Below, piece by piece: positions 6,830 to 11,784 of a DNA stretch of 12,872 nt. The DNA lies in NCBI GenBank assembly GCA_937895315.1, contig CALAWM010000102.1:1-12872 (forward strand), read 5' to 3'. Each line of letters opens with the position of its first letter. The stretch's first letter is position 1. The position numbers and the translations under genes were made by a program. The DNA is from an uncultured Caryophanales bacterium. GTDB lineage: Bacteria > Bacillota_I > Bacilli_A > RFN20 > CAG-826. The notes beneath the pieces are model-generated. The model did not search any database. It saw nothing but the letters and a program-made list of their open reading frames with translations, and was not told the DNA's origin.

Positions 6830-7750
6830 TTACTCTCCTAAAATTTTTCTTAATTGTCGGCTGTTATCAGCGATGAGGGTTTTTCCGTTTAAGTTATCAA
6901 GCGGACTACTTAAATGAGTGAAGGTTAAGGAATATGCATTTAACGCTAGGGGGAGATTTTCTTTCTTTCCATACTTTGTATCACCAACAATTGGGTGACC
7001 AATACTTTGCATATGGACGCGGATTTGGTGTTGACGCCCCGTTAAAAGGTGGACTTCTAATAATGATTTATCTAGAGTCTCATGTAACACCCGATAAAAT
7101 GTTGTTGCTTCACGTCCCTCGTCGCTTACAACAACTTTTCCTCGTTCTTTTAAAAGTGACTTATTAATCGTCCCTTCACATTGATTAAGTTTACCATAAA
7201 CTACGGTGTGATACACTCGTTTGACCATGTTTTCCCCGATAAAAGCGTTTGCAAGAATTTGGTGGACATTTTGTTTCTTGGCAAAAACAACAATTCCATC
7301 GGTTTCTTGGTCAATGCGTGATACTGGAGAAGGTATGTATCCTCGTTCTTTTTCGTTGAACTCGCCCTTACTTTGTAAGTAAGTCAAGATCATATTTGTC
7401 AAAGTAACGTCTTTTTCTAAAATTGAAGGGTGGACTAGTAATCCACTTGGTTTATGAACAGCAATAATATTTTCATCTTCATAAATCAATTTAAAGGTTG
7501 GGGCAATTTCTTTAAAAGTATAGGGAACAAAGAATTCTTCGGCTTGGGCTTCGGTGACATAAATGAAAACGGTGTCACCTTCTTGTAACTGGTAATCACA
7601 ATTCACTTTTTTATTATTGACGCGAACATCCTTAGTTCTTAATAATTTGTAGATAAGATTCTCGGGTGCGGTCGGCATTATTTTTTTAAGATACTTATCA
7701 ACCCTTTGAAAAGCATCTTTGTCACTCACAAAAAAAGACATTTTTATCAT
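6830..7750 (-). CDS. RluC/RluD-type 23S rRNA pseudouridine synthase
   Basis: 306 residues with an N-terminal S4 RNA-binding domain (about 16-62) and a catalytic domain. Visible motifs are V-H-K-P-S-G at 98-103, the catalytic-Asp block R-I-D-Q-E-T-D-G at 145-152 (Asp147), K-R-V-Y at 177-180, and L-T-G-R-Q-H-Q-I-R-V-H at 236-246 followed by G-D-T-K-Y-G. The family isomerises uridine to pseudouridine in 23S rRNA (or tRNA); position specificity is not readable. The usual T-S-G after the Asp reads T-D-G here. Two starts are possible: ATG at 7750 or the in-frame ATG at 7741. Neither has a clear ribosome binding site, but an extended -10 ends exactly 6 nt before 7750, which favours a leaderless start there. 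pgcA follows after 2 bp. Confidence 0.9.
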   Translation of the reverse strand: MIKMSFFVSDKDAFQRVDKYLKKIMPTAPENLIYKLLRTKDVRVNNKKVNCDYQLQEGDTVFIYVTEAQAEEFFVPYTFKEIAPTFKLIYEDENIIAVHKPSGLLVHPSILEKDVTLTNMILTYLQSKGEFNEKERGYIPSPVSRIDQETDGIVVFAKKQNVHQILANAFIGENMVKRVYHTVVYGKLNQCEGTINKSLLKERGKVVVSDEGREATTFYRVLHETLDKSLLEVHLLTGRQHQIRVHMQSIGHPIVGDTKYGKKENLPLALNAYSLTFTHLSSPLDNLNGKTLIADNSRQLRKILGE

Positions 7751-7756
7751 ATCTTT

Positions 7757-7765
7757 ATTTTAACA
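7757..7765 (-). promoter_or_regulatory. Extended -10 of the rlu-pgcA operon
   Basis: On the minus strand TGTTAAAAT is an extended -10 (TG-N-TAAAAT). The first base 7 nt downstream is the A of the ATG at 7750, so a leaderless mRNA is predicted. No convincing -35 is present. Confidence 0.45.
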
Positions 7766-7782
7766 AATAAAAAGGTTTAATA

Positions 7783-7791
7783 TGTTATTAT
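7783..7791 (+). promoter_or_regulatory. Extended -10 of the YwaF-like gene
   Basis: TGTTATTAT is an extended -10 (TG-N-TATTAT). The predicted start near 7798 gives a leader of about 19 nt that begins at the GGAG site (7799-7802). A TTAACA at 7760-7765 is 20 bp upstream, too far for a good -35. Confidence 0.45.
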
Positions 7792-7816
7792 TAGTAATGG
7801 AGTTTAAAAAGAATAA

Positions 7817-8611
7817 ATGTTTAGAGAAATAGGTGCTTACCCTCCAGCAGGAATGTTCTCCCTAGGACACTTCATCTTACTATTCATCTTTGGTGGATTA
7901 GGCATTCTTTTCTATTACTTAACGAAAAAGTGGACCAAAGAAAAGATGATGATTTTCTTTAAGGTCTTTTCTTTAGTACTTTTAGCGATGGAAATATTTA
8001 AGATTATATGGAATATTAGTGTATATAAAATATCCCATGAAACTTTAAACCGTTTTATTCCTCTTTATTATTGTTCGATCTTCCTTTATGCCTTCTTAAT
8101 TCTTTCATGGGGTAAAGGACGCTTTGGAAAATCGGCGATGGTTTGGATGACTTACGGCGGTATTATCGCCGGCGTTGCCTTTTTAATGTATCCCTCCAGT
8201 TCTTTAATTTTCTATCCCGCCTTTCATTTCTTGTCATTACATTCCATCTTCTTCCATGTTGCTTTAGTGCTTATTGGTACCATTATTATTAAAAAAGAGT
8301 TTTATATACCAAGTCGAAAAGATTTTATGACCTTTGTATACTTCTCATTAGCCTTCATGATTCCAGCCTTTATCTTTAATAAAATATTTGGTACGAATCT
8401 GATGTTCCTTGAAGAACCTATTGCCATTTATATCTTTACTCGGATCCAAGAATTTTCACCAATTGTATTTCAATTTGTCATGTTCTTTGCCCAATTATTC
8501 TTACCATTTTTATTCACTCACCTAATTTTCCTCTTCTTTAGCCAGAAAACAAAATTCAAAGTTTACCAAAATGAGGAAAAACATGAGGAAATATCGACAA
8601 GCGACCATTAA
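7817..8611 (+). CDS. YwaF/TMEM164-like integral membrane protein
   Basis: 264 residues with about seven hydrophobic segments, near 15-35, 45-65, 80-98, 106-126, 143-159, 170-189 and 217-242, and a charged C-terminal tail. The patterns R-F-I-P-L-Y-Y-C at 79-86 and H-F-L-S-L-H at 137-142 recall the conserved blocks of the bacterial YwaF / TMEM164 family, in which a P-L-x-x-C element and paired histidines lie in membrane helices. The bacterial function is unknown; the vertebrate relative TMEM164 is reported as a lipid acyltransferase, which I mention only as a possible hint. The ATG has GGAG 14 nt upstream. No terminator follows; transcripts probably read through the tRNA-Ser to the terminator at 8737-8766. 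The last codons contain the -35 of the tRNA promoter. Confidence 0.65.
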   Translation: MFREIGAYPPAGMFSLGHFILLFIFGGLGILFYYLTKKWTKEKMMIFFKVFSLVLLAMEIFKIIWNISVYKISHETLNRFIPLYYCSIFLYAFLILSWGKGRFGKSAMVWMTYGGIIAGVAFLMYPSSSLIFYPAFHFLSLHSIFFHVALVLIGTIIIKKEFYIPSRKDFMTFVYFSLAFMIPAFIFNKIFGTNLMFLEEPIAIYIFTRIQEFSPIVFQFVMFFAQLFLPFLFTHLIFLFFSQKTKFKVYQNEEKHEEISTSDH

Positions 8612-8622
8612 GTTGCTATAAT
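8594..8622 (+). promoter_or_regulatory. Promoter of tRNA-Ser
   Basis: TCGACA (8594-8599, one mismatch), a 17-bp spacer and a perfect TATAAT (8617-8622). Transcription should start near 8629, a few bases before the mature tRNA. The -35 lies inside the final codons of the YwaF-like gene. Confidence 0.85.
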
Positions 8623-8633
8623 TACCACTGCAC

Positions 8634-8724
8634 GGAGAAATACCCAAGTGGCTGAAGGGGCTGGCTTGGAAAGCTAGTAGACGTGTAACAGCGTGCGAGG
8701 GTTCAAATCCCTCTTTCTCCGCCA
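8634..8724 (+). tRNA. tRNA-Ser(GGA)
   Basis: The acceptor arms GGAGAAA (8634-8640) and TTTCTCC (8714-8720) pair fully, with discriminator G8721 and an encoded CCA (8722-8724). The anticodon stem CTGGC/GCTAG (one G-U) closes the loop T-T-G-G-A-A-A, giving anticodon GGA at 8668-8670, which reads UCC and UCU. A long variable arm lies between 8678 and 8696, and the T arm is GAGGG/CCCTC around TTCAAAT. The long variable arm and G discriminator are standard serine identity features. It has its own promoter and terminator. Confidence 0.97.
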
Positions 8725-8736
8725 TCAATAAAAAGT

Positions 8737-8766
8737 AGACTTGATCTTGTTATCAGGTCTTTTTTT
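8737..8766 (+). terminator. Intrinsic terminator after tRNA-Ser
   Basis: AGACTTGAT (8737-8745) pairs with ATCAGGTCT (8752-8760), 9 bp with one G-U, closing a 6-nt loop and followed by T to 8766. Confidence 0.9.
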
Positions 8767-8788
8767 AAAATAAAAAATTAATGTTTTA

Positions 8789-8857
8789 ATTGTATAAAGA
8801 CAATATGGGTTTATAAAAGTAAACATAATCTCCCACAATGTTCATAAAAGTAAACAT
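8789..8857 (+). repeat. Operator-like repeats upstream of the HTH-Fic gene
   Basis: The motif ATAAAAGTAAACAT occurs twice exactly (8813-8826 and 8844-8857), 31 bp apart start to start. Each copy sits in a 16-bp imperfect dyad, GTTTATAAAAGTAAAC (8809-8824) and GTTCATAAAAGTAAAC (8840-8855). A third dyad, ATTGTATAAAGACAAT (8789-8804), lies 20 bp further upstream with perfect 5-bp arms and a similar centre. The second exact copy covers the -35 and spacer of the Fic promoter. I infer binding sites for the gene's own HTH domain. Confidence 0.6.
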
Positions 8858-8869
8858 CTATGATACAAT
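8841..8869 (+). promoter_or_regulatory. Promoter of the HTH-Fic gene
   Basis: An extended -10 TGATACAAT (TG at 8861-8862, TACAAT at 8864-8869) has a weak -35 TTCATA (8841-8846) at 17 bp. The start near 8876 coincides with the GGAG site (8876-8879), leaving a leader of about 14 nt. The operator-like repeat overlaps the -35 and spacer, as expected for a repressor. Confidence 0.65.
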
Positions 8870-8889
8870 TGTTCCGGAGATAATAAAAT

Positions 8890-9828
8890 ATGGCAATTAA
8901 TTACAAAGGATTATTTAAGATACTTGAGGAGAGGAAAATAAGTCTTACGGACATGTCCGATGATTTAAAACTTTCTTCAGTAACAAGAGCAAAATTTCGC
9001 AAAGGGGAATATGTGTCACTTCAGACGTTAGAGGCCATTTGCAAGTACTTATCTGTTAATGTAAACGATATCTTCGCTTTTGAAACACCAAATACTCCTT
9101 CAATTTTATATACAAGACTAAAGGAAGAAATGGATCATAGAATTAAGGGTGGTATTTATCACGAAACACAAATCTTAATGACTTATAATTCAAACCATAT
9201 TGAAGGAAGCATACTCACCCATCAACAAACCCGCTATATATTTGAAACCAACACAATCGGTTTGGATAAAGATCATACAATTAATATTGATGATTTAATT
9301 GAAACGCAAAACCACTTTCGTTGCATTGATTACATGATTAAATGTGCATTAGAACCTCTTTCAGAATCACTCATAAAAGACCTCTATCGTATCTTAAAAA
9401 CCGGTACGAGTGACGCAAAACTTGACTGGTTTAACGTTGGGGAGTATAAAAAACGACCAAATACCGTCGGCGGCATTGAAACAACAAGCCCCGATAATGT
9501 TCATAAAGAAATGTCTTCGTTAATTGGTAGATATGAAACTAAAACAAATTTCACGTTCGAAGATATTATTCATTTTCATTACGAGTTTGAATCAATTCAC
9601 CCCTTCCAAGATGGGAATGGGCGCGTTGGTCGTTTAATTGCTTTTAAAGAATGTCTTCGTCATGGACTGATCCCGTTCACCATTGATGATTCTTTAAAAA
9701 TGTTCTACTACCGCGGTCTAAAAATGTGGAAAACCGAAAAAGGCTATTTACTAGAGACATGCTTAGCGGGGCAAGATAAATATAAAAGATTGTTAGATAC
9801 ATTTGCAATCAATTATCCTCACTCTTAA
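8890..9828 (+). CDS. HTH-Fic protein (class II Fic AMPylase-type)
   Basis: 312 residues in two parts. Residues 1-63 form an Xre-like helix-turn-helix domain ending in the typical L-S-V-N-V-N-D-I-F. Residues about 95-285 are a Fic domain with a complete catalytic loop H-P-F-Q-D-G-N-G-R-V-G-R at 237-248 (His237 general base, Asp/Asn/Arg for nucleotide and metal) and a flap around 184-204. An inhibitory motif S-N-H-I-E-G at 101-106 matches the (S/T)xxxE(G/N) consensus N-terminal to the Fic core, which makes it class II, autoinhibited. Fic enzymes usually transfer AMP from ATP to hydroxyl side chains of a protein; the target is unknown. No antitoxin-like partner lies beside it. Arginine codons (6 AGA/AGG, no CGG of 15) differ from the CGG-rich neighbours, suggesting transfer. 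GGAG lies 10 nt before the ATG. Confidence 0.92.
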   Translation: MAINYKGLFKILEERKISLTDMSDDLKLSSVTRAKFRKGEYVSLQTLEAICKYLSVNVNDIFAFETPNTPSILYTRLKEEMDHRIKGGIYHETQILMTYNSNHIEGSILTHQQTRYIFETNTIGLDKDHTINIDDLIETQNHFRCIDYMIKCALEPLSESLIKDLYRILKTGTSDAKLDWFNVGEYKKRPNTVGGIETTSPDNVHKEMSSLIGRYETKTNFTFEDIIHFHYEFESIHPFQDGNGRVGRLIAFKECLRHGLIPFTIDDSLKMFYYRGLKMWKTEKGYLLETCLAGQDKYKRLLDTFAINYPHS

Positions 9829-9843
9829 TGAGTGAGTTTTTTT
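9818..9843 (+). terminator. Intrinsic terminator of the HTH-Fic gene
   Basis: A perfect 7-bp stem CTCACTC/GAGTGAG (9818-9824, 9830-9836) is followed by seven T (9837-9843). The Fic stop codon TAA (9826-9828) sits in the 5-nt loop, so the left arm encodes the last residues of the protein. Confidence 0.9.
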
Positions 9844-9861
9844 ATGATTATTTATCATTTC

Positions 9862-9879
9862 TCGGTATTATTATACCGA
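9862..9879 (+). promoter_or_regulatory. Palindromic operator candidate before the SDR gene
   Basis: TCGGTAT and ATACCGA form a perfect 7-bp dyad with a 4-nt centre. It ends 7 bp before the TATAAT at 9887-9892 and covers the -35 position. A smaller dyad ATGAT/ATCAT (9844-9858) lies next to it. No U-run follows the dyad, so it is not a terminator. A dimeric repressor or activator site is likely; the regulator is not evident in the window. Confidence 0.5.
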
Positions 9880-9886
9880 ATAGATA

Positions 9887-9892
9887 TATAAT
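9887..9892 (+). promoter_or_regulatory. -10 box of the SDR gene
   Basis: A perfect TATAAT ends 6 bp before the ATG, so the predicted first transcribed base is the A of the start codon. No -35 consensus is present at 16-18 bp, where the palindrome lies instead. Confidence 0.6.
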
Positions 9893-9898
9893 ATAGTC

Positions 9899-10699
9899 AT
9901 GACAGATGTAACCAATAAAAAATTAATGATTATCAGCGGTGCCACAAGCACGCTTGGTAAATTGGCGATTGAAAAATATCGAAATATTTTTGATTTATTA
10001 TTACTTGATATTGAAATTAATAAACTTAAAAAAGTACAAAGCCAACTAGCCCCAAATGCCTCTATTTTAGGTTTTGATATTACAAGTACTGTCAGTCAAA
10101 GCAATCTAAACAAAACCCTGCAAAAACGCGATGGATTTGACTATTTCTTACATTTTTCAGAGGTTGGTCCCGATGTTTTGGATATTTCTTATATCTATAA
10201 AGTAAATTTAATCGGCACTAGAGTATTATTTAATACCTTATATCCGCATATCCATAAGGATGGTGTAGTAATTAATCTTAGTGCCACTAGCGCATATCTG
10301 ACCCCCATTCCCGCTGGCGTATTTCCTCTTTTAAACGACCCGCTTCGGAAAACATTTCTTGATGAAATTGTCCCCCTAACCAAGGATGCAGCCCTTGCTT
10401 ATGGATGGGCAAAATTCGGTGCAGCATGTTTTACCAAACGGGACAGCGGAAAATGGGGGTTGAAGAAAGCATCCTTAATTAACATCTTTCCTGATCACAC
10501 AAAATCACTTAACATAGCAAATATGAGCGAAAATTGTAAAGAATTATATCAAGCTTTACAATATAACACTGGAGTCCCACTATCTAAGGAACATCTTCTT
10601 ACCTTTATTGATGACTTACTAAATAGTAACAAGACCTTAAACGGAGTAAATATTATCCTTGGTAACTTTGAAAATACGCCAAACGGACAAGAACTTTAA
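9899..10699 (+). CDS. Classical short-chain dehydrogenase/reductase
   Basis: 266 residues with a classical SDR layout. The cofactor loop is S-G-A-T-S-T-L-G at 13-20, an Asp at the end of the second strand (Asp37 in L-L-L-L-D) suggests NAD(H), F-D-I-T at 59-62 and the conserved Asn103 (V-N) follow. The catalytic Tyr168 and Lys172 stand in Y-G-W-A-K, with a Ser around 128-131 in N-L-S-A-T-S. The arrangement of a long insert before the catalytic Tyr resembles the 3-alpha-hydroxysteroid dehydrogenase/carbonyl reductase subgroup, but I cannot assign a substrate. The usual P-G after the sixth strand reads F-P-D-H here. No ribosome binding site precedes the ATG, and the -10 box is 6 bp upstream, so a leaderless mRNA is likely. 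It is followed by a separately promoted extended SDR gene. Confidence 0.85.
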   Translation: MTDVTNKKLMIISGATSTLGKLAIEKYRNIFDLLLLDIEINKLKKVQSQLAPNASILGFDITSTVSQSNLNKTLQKRDGFDYFLHFSEVGPDVLDISYIYKVNLIGTRVLFNTLYPHIHKDGVVINLSATSAYLTPIPAGVFPLLNDPLRKTFLDEIVPLTKDAALAYGWAKFGAACFTKRDSGKWGLKKASLINIFPDHTKSLNIANMSENCKELYQALQYNTGVPLSKEHLLTFIDDLLNSNKTLNGVNIILGNFENTPNGQEL

Positions 10700-10736
10700 T
10701 TAGGCAAAGCCCTTATTCAATAGATTAATGACTTAA

Positions 10737-10745
10737 TGGTATAAT
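10737..10745 (+). promoter_or_regulatory. Extended -10 of the extended-SDR gene
   Basis: TGGTATAAT is an extended -10 (TG-N and a perfect TATAAT, 10740-10745) ending 6 bp before the ATG, again predicting a leaderless transcript. No good -35 is visible. A short tandem TTAATG (10725-10730, 10733-10738) overlaps its upstream edge. The preceding gap after the SDR stop shows no clear terminator. Confidence 0.65.
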
Positions 10746-10751
10746 TACGAT

Positions 10752-11774
10752 ATGCGTAAGATGAAAATTTTTATCATAGGAATAACCGGCTTACTTGGCA
10801 GCGAAAGCGCCCGGGCTTTACATAAAGATGGCCACACTATAAGCGGACTTACCTATAATGGCACACCAAGCGGACTTAATCTGCCCGACGATATCAAAAT
10901 TTATACGGGTGATTATGTCAATATGGATGAAAGTGAATTAGTCCGACTTTTAAAATTGCAAGATGCCCTCATTTTTGCCGCCGGGATCGATGAAAGGGTA
11001 AAGACAAAACCACCCGCCCTTGATAAATTCAATAAATATAATGTTCATGCCCTTGAACGTATTTTGAAAATCGCTAAAGAAAACGGCGTTAAACATACCG
11101 TCATCTTAGGATCTTACTTCACCTATTTTAATGAAGCTAGACCGAAACTAAAACTTGCCGAAAATCATCCATATATCCAAAGTCGACTCCTCCAAAAAGA
11201 GATGGCTTTTAGTTATAGTGACGAAAACTTTGATGTCGCTTTACTGGAATTACCATATATTTTCGGCATTCAAGAAGGTAGAAAACCAGTGTGGACATTC
11301 CTCATTGAAATGATCCATAAGATGGGAAAAATAACTTATTATCCCCGGGGCGGGAGTGCGATGGTCACTGTCCGTCAAGTTGGCGAAGCAGTTAAAGGCG
11401 CGCTTTATCTAAATAAAGGCGCAAAAGCATATCCGATTAGTTACTACAACTTATCGTGGGATGAAATGCTTAAGGTCATGCATCAAGCAATTGGCCAACC
11501 AAAACGTACAATAATTCATGTGCCAAAGTTTATCTATAAAAGAGTGATGGCTTATATTTATAAAAAAGAACTTAAACGGGGTTTTGAAGGTGGTCTAAAC
11601 TTAGGTAAGTTTGCGATTATGCATTGTTCAAAGCAATATATAAGTGACGAAACCGCGAAACTTTTAGGGGTAACCCCTGATGATATACTAAAAGCAATAT
11701 ATGATAGTGCCTTACTAAGCGATGAAATTATTCGCCAAAATAAAAACGTCGTAGAAATGAAAATAACTGAATAA
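10752..11774 (+). CDS. Atypical NAD(P)-dependent epimerase/dehydratase-like protein
   Basis: 340 residues of the extended/atypical SDR group. The N-terminal Rossmann loop is I-G-I-T-G-L-L-G at 9-16, and the region after 185 matches the usual E-L-P-Y-I-F-G substrate-side turn. At the position of the catalytic YxxxK the sequence reads Y-I-Q-S-R (in H-P-Y-I-Q-S-R), so Lys is replaced by Arg; the protein may be a redox-inactive or sensor-type relative, like some NmrA or complex I-associated members, or use altered chemistry. No substrate can be named. The first ATG is preferred because the -10 box is 6 bp upstream; the second ATG at 10761 has no ribosome binding site either. The ABC transporter gene begins 10 bp downstream and is probably cotranscribed. 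Confidence 0.75.
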   Translation: MRKMKIFIIGITGLLGSESARALHKDGHTISGLTYNGTPSGLNLPDDIKIYTGDYVNMDESELVRLLKLQDALIFAAGIDERVKTKPPALDKFNKYNVHALERILKIAKENGVKHTVILGSYFTYFNEARPKLKLAENHPYIQSRLLQKEMAFSYSDENFDVALLELPYIFGIQEGRKPVWTFLIEMIHKMGKITYYPRGGSAMVTVRQVGEAVKGALYLNKGAKAYPISYYNLSWDEMLKVMHQAIGQPKRTIIHVPKFIYKRVMAYIYKKELKRGFEGGLNLGKFAIMHCSKQYISDETAKLLGVTPDDILKAIYDSALLSDEIIRQNKNVVEMKITE

Positions 11775-11784
11775 GGAGAAAGTT

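Noticed and set aside
8522..8728. Open frame on the minus strand starting M-M-A-E-K-E-G-F-E-P-S
   Set aside because: It is the well-known false protein made by reading antisense through a tRNA-Ser gene, and it overlaps the YwaF-like gene end.
8789..8857. Short CRISPR-like array
   Set aside because: Only two exact 14-bp copies with unequal spacing and a looser third, placed over a promoter; there are no cas genes.
9862..9879. Second terminator after the Fic gene
   Set aside because: The dyad is not followed by a T-run and sits directly on the promoter of the SDR gene, so an operator is the better reading.
8697..10450. Attachment-site duplication of the tRNA-Ser 3' end flanking the Fic gene
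   Set aside because: I found no second copy of the tRNA 3' end downstream, and there is no integrase in the window.
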